From: Paucibacter sp963740455
GTDB taxonomy: Bacteria; Pseudomonadota; Gammaproteobacteria; Burkholderiales; Burkholderiaceae_C
DNA: 64,000 nucleotides
Assembly: GCA_963740455.1 (NCBI GenBank)
Contig: CAVUEF010000019.1
Location: 1 to 64,000, forward strand
Direction: 5' to 3'
The notes under the pieces: generated by a model
Database searches by the model: none
Told to the model about the DNA's origin: nothing
The model's input: only the letters and a program-made list of their open reading frames with translations
Position numbers and translations under genes: made by a program
Shown: positions 8,640 to 16,761 of the stretch, piece by piece
How positions within the stretch are numbered: position 1 is the stretch's first letter
Layout of the letters: the number at the start of each line of letters is the position of its first letter

Positions 8640-8999
8640 GATTTCAGCCCACTACTCTCGTGTCGTTCACGTGGCTCGCTCCCCGCGTCCATTGCCGCTT
8701 TCCAGTGGACCGCGACTATACAGACATCGAAACGAGCATCTCGACTGCCGACCACCGGTTCATTAACCACCATCGTCGAGTCCGCATCGACATGAACCAA
8801 GGCACGAAATCGGACGTTGAGCGGCTGCTTTCGAGCGTCGAATTGAGCAGGGCGGAAGACCGCTTCCGCTGCATTGCCGACTGTGGCGATGCTAGGCAGA
8901 AGGTCGACGCAACCGCTCTGTTTGTCTAACGCCCTGCCCTGCAAGTGTTTTTGCACTCATGGTGCGTGGTTGGCCCGGCGCATCAGGCGCGCACGCGAT
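8640..8999. other. Stretch without a convincing gene
   Basis: About 360 bases between the nuclease-like gene and the higA remnant. Two opposing open frames cover it (8660-8929 forward, 8636-8956 reverse). Neither has a recognisable domain, and the reverse one ends exactly at the nuclease start (TTGA overlap), so a small upstream gene there cannot be excluded. Confidence 0.4.
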
Positions 9000-9349
9000 C
9001 TACACTGCGGCCAGGGCCTGGACCTCTTCAACCAGCTGCCCGCCCTGCTCTCGCTGGATCAACTCGATGTCGTGCTGCGCCTGAAGATTCAGCCAGAACT
9101 GGGGCTCGACGCCGAAGGCCAAGCCCAGGCGCACAGCCGTGTCAGCCGTGATGCCGCGCCACCGGCACAGATTTCGTCGATGCGGCGCTGCTGCACGCCG
9201 ATGGCCTTGGCCACGCGATAGCGCGTGATGCCCATCGCCTCGATGAAGTCGGCGAGCAGCACCGAGCCCGGGTGCACAGTGTCCAACTGGCGACCGGTAA
9301 TGACGCCGCGGAAATCTTGGGCCTTCAATTCGCTGCGAGCAATGCTCAT
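9000..9349 (-). pseudogene. higA: HigA-type antitoxin, frameshifted
   Basis: HTH antitoxin of a HigBA/RelE-type module. The first 60 or so residues (GSVLLADFIEAMGITRYRVAKAIGV, then RRIDEICAG) and the last 50 (ITADTAVRLGLAFG, FWLNLQAQHDIEL) are both canonical HigA but lie in different frames. The shift occurs near 9156-9165 in a GC-rich stretch and is consistent with one missing base. Either a decayed antitoxin or a sequence error. Its toxin partner is also only a remnant, which favours real decay. Confidence 0.8.
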
Positions 9350-9380
9350 CTTTGACTCCTTGGCTCACCGGCCCGCTGGG

Positions 9381-9431
9381 TCAGTAGTAATCCGCAATTT
9401 CGACGTCGAACTCAGGCCGTGCGGCGATGTA
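9381..9431 (-). pseudogene. HigB/RelE toxin remnant, C-terminal codons only
   Basis: The reverse strand reads YIAARPEFDVEIADYY and stop, the typical C-terminal tail of HigB/RelE toxins, 31 bases upstream of the higA start. Directly upstream lies the stop codon of the HEPN gene, so the rest of the toxin has been deleted and the fragment abuts the neighbouring module. Confidence 0.65.
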
Positions 9432-9839
9432 TCAGAGCACGCCTTCAGCCCACACCGCGAACTCGTCGAGTTCAGAAATCAGCCGTTGAGCTTCCTCGTG
9501 GGTGGTGCTGCGGACGCCGTAATTGACCTCGTCCTTGCGGCCGAGGAGCCGGCGGAAAAACTTCTCCTGCTTGTCAGGCAATGAGTTCCCGAGCACCTCG
9601 CGCAGCAGCCGTGGCGCGGCCTGGTGGTCTTGCTTGTTCACGACACCCTTGTGCTTGGCGGTGAGTGCGTCTGCATAGCCGATCGCCGATGCAACCATCA
9701 AGCTAATGGCGCCGTTGTAGCTCTTGCTCTGGGCGAGCGTCACGAGGGTGCGAGCAGATTCATGGAACTCGCGTGCTTGAGTCAGTCGGCCTGACCATTC
9801 ACCGTCGGCGGCCGCCCTGCGCGGACCCTTGTTCGTCAT
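9432..9839 (-). CDS. HEPN-domain toxin (HepT-like)
   Basis: 135-residue all-helical protein from ATG 9839, whose first base triplet overlaps the TGA of the upstream nucleotidyltransferase gene (ATGA). The HEPN ribonuclease motif is visible as R110-x3-H114 (YGVRSTTHEEA) with Y107 just before it. Known HEPN-MNT pairs are toxin-antitoxin modules in which the MNT protein modifies a Tyr near the RX4-6H motif with AMP. Here the spacing is Rx3H, slightly short. A longer frame to 9935 lies inside the MNT gene and is not used. Confidence 0.8.
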   Translation of the reverse strand: MTNKGPRRAAADGEWSGRLTQAREFHESARTLVTLAQSKSYNGAISLMVASAIGYADALTAKHKGVVNKQDHQAAPRLLREVLGNSLPDKQEKFFRRLLGRKDEVNYGVRSTTHEEAQRLISELDEFAVWAEGVL

Positions 9840-10498
9840 GCCCTCGCCTCCGCTTTCGCCTTTGCTACTTGGCGCTTCGCAGCCTCCGGCGCCGAACCCT
9901 TGAGAACTCGGGCGTCGCGCACGACGTCGGACCACCAGCGGTCATCGTCAGGCAATGCGGCAAGCTCCTTGGGCGTCAAGGCCGTCAGGGAGATGTTCAG
10001 TTGCTGCTCATCCTCAAGTGGCATCAGGTCCTCGCGAATCTGGTCGGCAACGTCGCTGGATGAGACCAAGAGCGCGATGTCCAGGTCGCTACGCGGCGTA
10101 TCTTCTTCGCGCGCAACGCTCCCGTAGAGCCACGCGGCGCGCACGGCTGTGCCGTGCTTGGCCAGCATCTCGCGAATCGTCGTGAGCAGCCGCTCCCAAC
10201 GCTGCTGCTCTTCTTGAAAAAGGGCGACGAGCGCGCTTGCGAACAGGTGCGATTCATTCAGGGCGTAGAGCTGAGCCCGGCCAGAGCCGTAGACCTTGAC
10301 CAGTTGCTGCCGAGCGAGGGTGTCCAGGACCAACCGTGCGCCCTGGGGTGAAAGGCCGGTCAGGCGCGCGAGTTGAGGCGCCGATTGCGGCGAGTGGTCG
10401 GTCACCAAGGCGCGCAGTACGCGCACGTTGCCGACACTGCCAAAGATGGCCGTGAGCGGGTATCGGACGTGGCTTTGAGCCTGAGATAAGGCGGACAT
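9836..10498 (-). CDS. MNT nucleotidyltransferase antitoxin with N-terminal winged helix
   Basis: 220 residues. Residues about 25-80 form a winged helix (PQLARLTGLSPQGARLVLDTLARQQLV) and residues 120-175 a minimal nucleotidyltransferase with GS at 126-127 and D138/D140 (GSVAREEDTPRSDLDIALL). In HEPN-MNT systems the MNT enzyme neutralises the toxin by adding nucleotides. The fused DNA-binding domain suggests that it also represses its own promoter; a palindrome sits inside the promoter spacer (10514-10529). The start ATG 10498 lies only six bases from the -10 box, implying a leaderless message. Confidence 0.85.
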   Translation of the reverse strand: MSALSQAQSHVRYPLTAIFGSVGNVRVLRALVTDHSPQSAPQLARLTGLSPQGARLVLDTLARQQLVKVYGSGRAQLYALNESHLFASALVALFQEEQQRWERLLTTIREMLAKHGTAVRAAWLYGSVAREEDTPRSDLDIALLVSSSDVADQIREDLMPLEDEQQLNISLTALTPKELAALPDDDRWWSDVVRDARVLKGSAPEAAKRQVAKAKAEARA

Positions 10499-10504
10499 GG
10501 AAAC

Positions 10505-10533
10505 ATAATATGGCTTTCTTTATAGAAAGACAA
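10505..10533 (-). promoter_or_regulatory. Sigma70-type promoter of the HEPN-MNT operon
   Basis: On the reverse strand: -35 TTGTCT (10533-10528), 17-base spacer, -10 TATTAT (10510-10505). The -10 ends six bases before the ATG at 10498, so transcription would begin at or beside the start codon. Confidence 0.65.
10514..10529. promoter_or_regulatory. Perfect inverted repeat inside the promoter spacer (probable operator)
   Basis: CTTTCT-TTAT-AGAAAG, six-base arms around a four-base centre, located almost entirely between the -35 and -10 boxes. Binding here would block polymerase. The winged-helix half of the adjacent MNT protein is the obvious candidate ligand (inference). Confidence 0.55.
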
Positions 10534-10933
10534 GTTTCCTACGAGCTACTTGAGTTCACTATGGCTGAGGCAGTTGCGGGCTGCCTCATGAAGACTTCGA
10601 GCATCTTCACAAGCGCCACGCTCGCACTTGGTCAAATGTGGGGATCCGCATTTCACTGTGGACGCCCTTCTGCCGGCGTTGAAGGTGAATCGAATGACCG
10701 CTGGTCAAGGTATCGAGCAGGCTCTAGCGACCCGTTGCTGCCTATGGCTCGGTCAAATCGAGCGCCTGATAGCAGTCGTTCAGTGATCTCACCTACGTCT
10801 TCACCATGGCAGGGCATGGTGAGAACGGTCACACGGACACCGCACGCATCCCCAGCGCCCCTCCAGGGCACTACTGGGCCGCCGCCGCCTCGAGATGGCC
10901 TCGTTGCCTGGGCGTCGCTGGAGTGGCGCGCCC

Positions 10934-11048
10934 AATGGCAGAGTAATTTTCATGCCAATAGCAAAGTAAATTACGGGTAAATATCAAAGTACATTCCGGA
11001 CGAATGGCAGAGTAAAATTTCTGCGAATTTCAAAGTGAATTCATGAAC
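10934..11048. repeat. Five tandem 23-bp degenerate direct repeats
   Basis: Units at 10934, 10957, 10980, 11003 and 11026, each exactly 23 bases, sharing AAT-nn-CA(A/G)AGTA-n-ATT. Units 1 and 4 carry AATGGCAGAGTAA; units 2, 3 and 5 carry the CAAAGT version. The last unit runs into the start codon of the Fic gene (11043). Two readings are possible: the multiple terminal repeats of a vanished IS21-family element, or an operator array for the AbiEi-like domain of the Fic protein. Confidence 0.8.
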
Positions 11049-12620
11049 TCAGCACCAGACAAACCGAAGGGCAACCCGACGCTCGCAGCTGCACTGAAGA
11101 CGCTCAAGCGGCTCCAGGAAAAGCACAACGGCGTTATCGAAACATCGGACATCAAGCGCGACGAGCAGCGCGCCGTGTTGGTCGACACGGGGTTCCTGAG
11201 GCCAGTGATGAAGGGCTGGTACATCTGTAGCAGCCCGAGCGACAACGATGGAGACACCACGGCTTGGTACGCGTCCTTTTGGGCCTTCGTTTCAGGCTAC
11301 CTGGGCAAGCGCTTCGGCAAGCGGTACTGCCTGAACCCTGAGGCATCGCTGATGCTCCACACAGGCAACACCACCCTACCCAGGCAGGTTACATGCGTCA
11401 CGATCGACAGCGGCACATCCAAGGTGGATCTGCCCTTCGACACCTCACTGCTTGTGTATCCGGACAAAAATCGGGTTCCCATTGCTCGCTTGGAGGTCCG
11501 AGGCCTGCAAGTTTGGCCCGTTGCCGAGGCCTTGTGCCTGGTCGGTCCTTCGTTCTTCGTAAACAACCCGCGTGAGGCCGAGATCGCGCTGGCCACCATT
11601 CGCAATGCGTCCGAATTGCTACCGACGCTGCTGGCTGGCGACAAGATGGTAACGGCCGCGGGCCGGTTGGCCGCCGCGTTCGAGTTCGTCAAGCGCCCCG
11701 ACGAGGCCGAGCGCATTCAGAAGGCCTTCGCCAAGTTCAAGATCACGCTCAAGTTGGTGAACCCCTTTGAGCTGGCCGAGCCCACAATTTCGCCCAGTAA
11801 GGAGCGTTCACCCTATGTGCTGCGCCTGCGCTCGATGTGGGCCGGATGGCGCCAGGACGTCATCAATGCCTTCCCGCCCGCGCCTGGCCTCGAGAACCAG
11901 GGCGCCGGCTATCTGGCGCAGGTCGACGAGCGCTATGTCTCTGACGCCTACAACTCCCTGTCCATCGAAGGCTATCGCGTCACCGACGAACTCATCGAGC
12001 GCGTGGCTCGCGGGGACTGGAATCCGGACGGCGACCCAGAGCACGACAAGACTAGAGACGCACTGGCCGCGCGGGGCTACTACCAGGCCTTTCAGTCGGT
12101 CAAGGAGAGTATCGGCAAGGTGCTGGCGAAGGACAACGCAGGTCTCGTGGTCAAGCGCGATCATCACGACTGGTATGCCGAGCTGTTCGGCCCGTCTGTG
12201 ACAGCCGGCATCGTCGAAGCCAGCCAGCTCGCCGGCTATCGGCGTGGCCCAATCTTCATCCGCAACTCGATGCACACGCCGCTACCCAGCGAGGCTCTTC
12301 TGGATTCGCTAGAAGCGCTGTGGGACATGCTCGAAGCGGAATCCGAACCCTGCGTTCGCGCGGTGCTTGGGCACCACCTCTTCGTCTTTATCCATCCATA
12401 CTACGACGGCAACGGCCGCATAGGTCGCTTCCTGATGAACACGCTGCTGGCATCCGGCGGCTACCCGTGGACAGTGATCCGGATGAGCCGGCGGGATGCC
12501 TACATGAAGGCCCTGGAGGCCGCGAGCGTCAAAGGCCAGATCACGCCATTGGCCGAGTTCATCGCTCAAGAGATGCAGGAATGGCCCCCGGAGCGCGAGC
12601 GCAAGGACGGCAAGGCCTGA
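11043..12620 (+). CDS. AbiEi-like winged-helix / Fic-domain fusion protein
   Basis: 525 residues. The N-terminus (about 10-60: LKRLQEKHNGVIETSDI, then LVDTGFLRPVMKGWYI) resembles the winged helix of AbiEi-type antitoxins and is followed by an AbiEi-like middle. The C-terminal half is a Fic AMP-transferase: the active-site motif HPYYDGNGRIGR is at 451-462 (canonical HxFx(D/E)GNGRxxR, with Y at the third position). An inhibitory-helix motif, S305-L-S-I-E309-G310, matches (S/T)xxxE(G/N), so the enzyme is probably autoinhibited. A likely role is a stress or phage-responsive adenylyltransferase that regulates itself through the repeat array at its start. Fusion of an antitoxin-like DNA-binding domain to Fic is known in outline; the targets are unknown. 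Confidence 0.85.
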   Translation: MNSAPDKPKGNPTLAAALKTLKRLQEKHNGVIETSDIKRDEQRAVLVDTGFLRPVMKGWYICSSPSDNDGDTTAWYASFWAFVSGYLGKRFGKRYCLNPEASLMLHTGNTTLPRQVTCVTIDSGTSKVDLPFDTSLLVYPDKNRVPIARLEVRGLQVWPVAEALCLVGPSFFVNNPREAEIALATIRNASELLPTLLAGDKMVTAAGRLAAAFEFVKRPDEAERIQKAFAKFKITLKLVNPFELAEPTISPSKERSPYVLRLRSMWAGWRQDVINAFPPAPGLENQGAGYLAQVDERYVSDAYNSLSIEGYRVTDELIERVARGDWNPDGDPEHDKTRDALAARGYYQAFQSVKESIGKVLAKDNAGLVVKRDHHDWYAELFGPSVTAGIVEASQLAGYRRGPIFIRNSMHTPLPSEALLDSLEALWDMLEAESEPCVRAVLGHHLFVFIHPYYDGNGRIGRFLMNTLLASGGYPWTVIRMSRRDAYMKALEAASVKGQITPLAEFIAQEMQEWPPERERKDGKA

Positions 12621-12966
12621 CAAGTCACACCCGGCCAGCCAAGGCTTGCTAGGAGATAACCCAAAGCGCTGAGTGGTCGCCGATCGTTGTAGAACTACGT
12701 CCACAATTCGATCAACACCGCGTGGCTTCGGCCAAGCCATTGCAGACGATCAGACGATTGACGGAGCGTTTTATCGGTGTGAGGTGAGCGGCCATATAGC
12801 TGCCACTCGACGGAGACTGCTCAATGGCCGACAGTGTGAGTACGCGGCCGCGCCGGGAAGCTGTCGTTCGCGGTCGAACCGGTCGAAGGCGCGTCGCCGA
12901 CGTGCAGGCGTGAAGCTCGGCACACCCACTCAGCAGGCCAGACCGCGTTCGCTCAGACAACGGGGC
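12621..12966. other. Stretch without a gene
   Basis: 346 bases after the Fic gene. No open frame with protein-like composition, no tRNA and no clear terminator hairpin was found. Confidence 0.4.
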
Positions 12967-13413
12967 TCATCGAACCATCCGAACCCGCGTACACGACACT
13001 TGCCCCAGTGCGGCAGCCTCGATGCGACGCAGCAGTCGTTCGTCGGGTTCCCAGGACCCGCCGCGGGCGACAAAGCGCCTGGCCGCATCGATGATGGATC
13101 CCCCTGTACCCTGAGCCGGTCTTGCAGGTTCGAACGGGTCGTCCAGACGGGCAAGTTGCTGAGTGTTCAGGCGCTCGACGTCCAGCAAGCCGTCAGCATC
13201 GATGTCGAGAACGGAGAAAGTCCAGTGCACCATTCTCGACGGTCTGCCTCCCACAACTTCGACAACGATGCTGGCCTGGCGAACGCGCTGTCCGGCAAAG
13301 TCGGGAACACGAGCGACGTCTTCGCACCGGAGCATTCGCATGAAGGCGGCGCCGGCCAGCGCGTGCAGCGTGTCGTCAGCGGAGAGCAGAAACAACCTCG
13401 ATGACAGACCCAT
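12967..13413 (-). CDS. Uncharacterised protein, second gene of a two-gene unit
   Basis: 148 residues from ATG 13413; the frame extends upstream to 13584 but that part overlaps the preceding gene. No family recognised. Segments such as LFLLSADDTLHALAGAAFMRML, IVVEVVGGRPSRMVHWTFSVLDIDADG and a basic C-terminus suggest a compact cytosolic alpha/beta protein. It starts 17 bases after the stop of the zinc-ribbon gene, so the two are probably co-transcribed. It lies within the putative island. Confidence 0.6.
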   Translation of the reverse strand: MGLSSRLFLLSADDTLHALAGAAFMRMLRCEDVARVPDFAGQRVRQASIVVEVVGGRPSRMVHWTFSVLDIDADGLLDVERLNTQQLARLDDPFEPARPAQGTGGSIIDAARRFVARGGSWEPDERLLRRIEAAALGQVSCTRVRMVR

Positions 13414-13430
13414 AGCGTTCGCTTTCCGGG

Positions 13431-13730
13431 TCAACCAAGGACTGACGGGCGGTCGCGCAGATCCCAGAGGCTCCCCTGCCAGTTCGAAATGCGTCCCTCC
13501 GTCCGGCACCTCGGGCAGACCCACACGATGGCGTCGTCGTTGGCCCGTACAGCCTCGACCGTACCCTTCTTGCACTTGAAGCACCTCGGCGCGGGAAGCG
13601 CCTCTGACGTGGCGTCGGAGGCATGGGCGACCACGTCGACATTGAATTGCGCCATGGCGCGCGCGGGACCTTTGACAGGGCCGATCGCGCCGGACTTGTC
13701 GAGAAAGTGTGTGAGGTCGGTGACGTACAT
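13431..13730 (-). CDS. Small zinc-ribbon protein
   Basis: 99 residues from ATG 13730. The N-terminus MYVTDLTHFLDKSGAIGP and GPARAMAQF is a pattern I recognise from small conserved proteins of unknown function in beta/gamma-proteobacteria. The C-terminal half holds two CxxC knuckles (CFKCKKG and CPRCRTEG) expected to bind one zinc ion, then ISNWQGSLWDL. Function unknown. First gene of a pair with 12967-13413. Confidence 0.75.
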   Translation of the reverse strand: MYVTDLTHFLDKSGAIGPVKGPARAMAQFNVDVVAHASDATSEALPAPRCFKCKKGTVEAVRANDDAIVWVCPRCRTEGRISNWQGSLWDLRDRPSVLG

Positions 13731-14077
13731 TGGCGCTGGTCTGGTGTCGTACTCGGCATCTGGGTTTCGCTTCAATCGTGTTTGCGTGCGATCCCCGCAG
13801 ACTCCAGCATATAGGACTGGCACTCGGGACTTTTCGCGGTTTCTGGTGGCCCTCCGTCCAAGCTACGCGACCGCCTCAGCTGAAATCAAGCGGCCTTGCC
13901 GGAGGGACACCAGGAAGCTGACCGTCGACATGACTGCCCCATTGGGTGGGCCGCCCGGTGAGCGTGCTTGTGGCCAGCGGCCGGACGGCCCGCACTGGCT
14001 GAGGCCCAAAGCACGGGTCGCGTGCGAATGCCTTCGCTTTCAATAGCTTCGAGCTCAATGGCCACTCGACGCCCAAC
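13731..14077. other. Stretch without a gene
   Basis: 347 bases upstream of the zinc-ribbon gene and downstream of the 416-residue protein gene. It contains GC-rich self-complementary patches (around 13950-13995) but no supported gene. A reverse frame at 13876-14100 overlaps the neighbour and looks non-coding. Confidence 0.4.
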
Positions 14078-15328
14078 TCAGACTGGCGTCGCTCGGTCAT
14101 CGGGCGGCAACCCCAGGCACTGACGGACCCAGCGTGCGGCCGGCGCTGGCCCGGCAGTGCATTCGGTGATTCGTTTCAAGACGGCCGCCTCTTGCATCTG
14201 TGTGCCTGCCGCCACGGCTTCGCCCGCTGCCAACGCATGGTCGCGTGCGGCGCAGACTTCAGCGCTGGTGATCTCGTAGCCTGCGCCGCGGGCCATCCAA
14301 TGCAACGCCACCAGCGCCACCTCCAGCGCGAAAGCAGGCTGTGCTTTCTGGTGGTCGCGTGCGGCGCGCACCAGCGTCCTCGGTTCGACCGCCGAGCACT
14401 GCGCCAGCGCCAATGCGAGATCGAACTGTTTCAGGGTCTTGGCGGTGGCGAACCACTTGCCTTCCTGGCCCGGCGTGGAGGCAATCAGATCGTCCAGGAT
14501 GCGCTGCGGCGCGATCATCGGGTAGCGCTTGGCGATGGTGCGGTAGGTGGCGATGTAGGTGTGAGTGTCGTGCGCCGCAATGGCGTAGCGCGCGTACGCT
14601 TCGTCACTGCGGCCGGCCTCGTGCAGCATCTGCTCTGCGAGGGCCGACAAGGTGGAGTCGGGCGCGTACGGCCCGCGCATAGCTTCGATCACGCGGATCG
14701 CACCATCGACGTCGCCGCGCGCTGCATGTACCTTGGCCTTCCACTGCTGGTCGTGCCAGAAGGGTTTGGGGTCTTGGGCCAGCAGTTGCTCCAGCTCATC
14801 GAAACGACCTGCCGTGAACAGTGCGCTGAGGCAGGGCGTGGTGGCCTTGCTGAAAACGTAGACGCCTCGTCGCCGATCGGCCATCGCGCCACGCACCGAA
14901 GGCAGCAGGTCGTCCGCCCAGCGCGAGGCCAGTGTCGGGCTGGCGCACACGCTGCCCCAATGCATGCCCAGGGACTCGATGTACGGTGGGTCGTCTTCCT
15001 GGTACGCGGCAAACAGGCGGTCGAGCCACTTCTGTCGCAGAGGTGCGGTAACGGGTGCCGCGGCAATGATCGGCACGAGGGTTTCGACCAGAGCATGGCT
15101 GGCATTGCCGAGCGCGCCGCTGGAGCTGTCGATCTCGCACACCGCCGGCGAGACCTTTTCCAGCAAGAGCACGCCGCCCTCGCCGGCCAACGCGGGGTCG
15201 GTGCGGGCCATCGCCGCGATCTCGGCAAGGGCTGCGTTGAGCCTGTCGATGGCCTTGGCGGTGCCGCTCCAGCCGAAGGCGCGTCGGCGCAGGGTGGTGC
15301 GGAAGGTCCAGGCGTGGCGGATGGTCAT
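14078..15328 (-). CDS. Uncharacterised helical-repeat protein (DUF6880-like)
   Basis: 416 residues from ATG 15328. Rich in Ala and Leu with repeated helix pairs resembling tetratricopeptide-type solenoids (for example LFTAGRFDELEQLLAQDP, VHAARGDVDGAIRVIEAM and HEAGRSDEAYARYAIAA). The segment WLDRLFAAYQEDDPPYIESLGMHWG resembles DUF6880 proteins; this is recollection, not a search. No signal peptide. Likely a scaffold or regulator. It stands alone between the zinc-ribbon pair and the integration genes. Confidence 0.65.
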   Translation of the reverse strand: MTIRHAWTFRTTLRRRAFGWSGTAKAIDRLNAALAEIAAMARTDPALAGEGGVLLLEKVSPAVCEIDSSSGALGNASHALVETLVPIIAAAPVTAPLRQKWLDRLFAAYQEDDPPYIESLGMHWGSVCASPTLASRWADDLLPSVRGAMADRRRGVYVFSKATTPCLSALFTAGRFDELEQLLAQDPKPFWHDQQWKAKVHAARGDVDGAIRVIEAMRGPYAPDSTLSALAEQMLHEAGRSDEAYARYAIAAHDTHTYIATYRTIAKRYPMIAPQRILDDLIASTPGQEGKWFATAKTLKQFDLALALAQCSAVEPRTLVRAARDHQKAQPAFALEVALVALHWMARGAGYEITSAEVCAARDHALAAGEAVAAGTQMQEAAVLKRITECTAGPAPAARWVRQCLGLPPDDRATPV

Positions 15329-15484
15329 TGCGTGGGTTTTCGGCTCGTTCGTTCTTGGTAGCTCGCCGCCATCGGCGATCGCGGATTCCGATGATTCTGA
15401 GCCCGAAGTCATCGGCACTGATGCGTCGTCCTGCCACTAGGCTTGGATCATGGAACAGGTCACCATTTCTGCAACCAAGACCCT

Positions 15485-15817
15485 ATGAACACGCTCACCC
15501 TTGCTGAGGCCGCCGGCTTTCTGAAGATGCACCCTGAAGAGGTGCGCTGCAGGGCCAAGCGCGGCCTGATACCGGCGTCGAAACCGGGCCGGCGATGGGT
15601 CTTCATCGACGACGATCTTGCTGCGTTCCTCAGGGGCAAGTATCCTACGCAACGGCAAGCGTTGCGGGTGACCTCCGAGAAAGGAAGTACACCATGGGTA
15701 TCCGCAAACGAGGCTCCGTCTGGTGGGTCGATTTCACGACACCGTCAGGCGAGCGAGTACGAAGAAGTGCTGAAACTGGCAACAAGGGCGAGGCGACCGA
15801 GTTCCACGACCGACTGA
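15485..15817 (+). CDS. Excisionase-like MerR/HTH_17 helix-turn-helix protein
   Basis: 110 residues. The first 60 form a winged HTH_17 domain (LTLAEAAGFLKMHPEEV, AKRGLIPASKPGRRWVFIDDDLAAFL), typical of excisionase-family DNA-binding proteins that bend DNA at attachment sites. The last 40 codons overlap the integrase gene in another frame (15694-15817) and have poor composition, so the functional protein is the N-terminal part. The overlap may couple integrase translation to this gene. Confidence 0.75.
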   Translation: MNTLTLAEAAGFLKMHPEEVRCRAKRGLIPASKPGRRWVFIDDDLAAFLRGKYPTQRQALRVTSEKGSTPWVSANEAPSGGSISRHRQASEYEEVLKLATRARRPSSTTD

Positions 15818-16722
15818 AGGCCGAGGCTTGGCGACAGCAGAAGCTAGACGAAACTCCGAAGCGTATCTGGAACGATGCGGTCGTGCGCTGGTGCGGGGAG
15901 CAATCGCACAAGGCAACCGCAGACGAAGACAAGGCGAAGCTGCGCTGGCTGGACCAGCACCTCGGCGGCAAGGAACTCGACACCATCAACCGCGACATGA
16001 TTGAACGCATCTCACAGGCCAAGCTCAATGACGGATGTAGCAATGCAACCGTCAACAGGACACTTGCACTTGTGCGCTCGATTCTTCGAAGATGCGTGCG
16101 TGAGTGGCAATGGTTGGATCGGGCCCCCTCGGTGCGAATGCTCAAGGAGCCAACCCGCCGCATCCGCTATCTGACGCACCTTGAAGCCGATCGACTGCTG
16201 GCGGAACTGCCTCAGCACCTGCGCGATATGGCGGCGTTCAGCCTCGCTTCGGGGCTGAGGGCCGCCAACGTCACCGGACTGCGCTGGTCAGCCGTCGATC
16301 TCGATCGGCGGCTGGCGTGGGTGCATCCAGACGAGGCAAAGGCGAGAAGGGCGATTCCGGTGCCACTCAATGGCGAAGCCATGGCGGTCCTGCAGAATCA
16401 GATCGGCAAGCACAGGGAGGTCGTGTTCACGTTCAAAGGCAAGCCCATCGAACAGGTGAGCACAGCTGCCTGGTACAAGGCCCTGGGCCGCGCGGGCATC
16501 TATAACTTCCGCTGGCACGATCTGAGGCACACATGGGCCAGTTGGCACATTCAGGGCGGCACGCCATTGAACATCTTGCAAGAACTTGGAGGATGGGCGA
16601 GTTACTCGATGGTGCAGCGCTATGCACATCTCGCAGCCGATCATCTCGCACCGTGGGCGGATCGGTTGGCAAATCGCGGCACAAATCCGTCACAGTCCCA
16701 GACGGACCAACGGCCTGCGTGA
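15694..16722 (+). CDS. Tyrosine recombinase / phage-type integrase
   Basis: 342 residues from ATG 15694 with AAAGGAAG upstream. An N-terminal core-binding domain (about 55-145) precedes the catalytic domain with R189 (ASGLRAANV), K216, H275 and R278 (HDLRH), W301 in the His/Trp position (LGGWAS) and nucleophile Y310 (RYAHL). It lies 40 bases from the 3' end of a tRNA-Lys gene, the usual attachment site for such integrases, so it most likely inserted the accessory DNA to its left. Confidence 0.95.
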   Translation: MGIRKRGSVWWVDFTTPSGERVRRSAETGNKGEATEFHDRLKAEAWRQQKLDETPKRIWNDAVVRWCGEQSHKATADEDKAKLRWLDQHLGGKELDTINRDMIERISQAKLNDGCSNATVNRTLALVRSILRRCVREWQWLDRAPSVRMLKEPTRRIRYLTHLEADRLLAELPQHLRDMAAFSLASGLRAANVTGLRWSAVDLDRRLAWVHPDEAKARRAIPVPLNGEAMAVLQNQIGKHREVVFTFKGKPIEQVSTAAWYKALGRAGIYNFRWHDLRHTWASWHIQGGTPLNILQELGGWASYSMVQRYAHLAADHLAPWADRLANRGTNPSQSQTDQRPA

Positions 16723-16760
16723 TTCAATAATCATGCAAGCCGTTGATTTATATTACGTTT
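16708..16760 (+). terminator. Hairpin with T-rich tail after the integrase
   Basis: A 16-bp nearly perfect stem (CAACGGC..TGAT paired with ATCA..GCCGTTG, 16708-16745, loop TCAATA) overlaps the integrase stop and is followed by a T-rich run ending in TTTTT. It should terminate integrase transcription and separates it from the tRNA genes. It may also be part of the attachment-site arm region. Confidence 0.55.
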
Positions 16761-16761
16761 T

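Larger units (their letters stand above)
10499..11042. other. Gene-poor stretch between HEPN-MNT and Fic genes
   Basis: 540 bases. The right end (10934-11048) is a five-unit repeat array and the left end is the HEPN-MNT promoter. The middle, about 10540-10930, has open frames but no recognisable protein segment and may be the relic of a lost gene. Confidence 0.5.

Noticed and set aside
8924..8930. GTCTAAC resembling an integron attC core
   Set aside because: No matching GTTRRRY partner at a fitting distance and no integron integrase were found.
10510..10980. Forward frame of 156 codons in the HEPN-Fic gap
   Set aside because: No protein-like pattern; it overlaps the promoter and the repeat array.
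12673..13404. Forward frame of 243 codons
   Set aside because: It runs antisense to the better-supported gene at 12967-13413 and has no recognisable domain.
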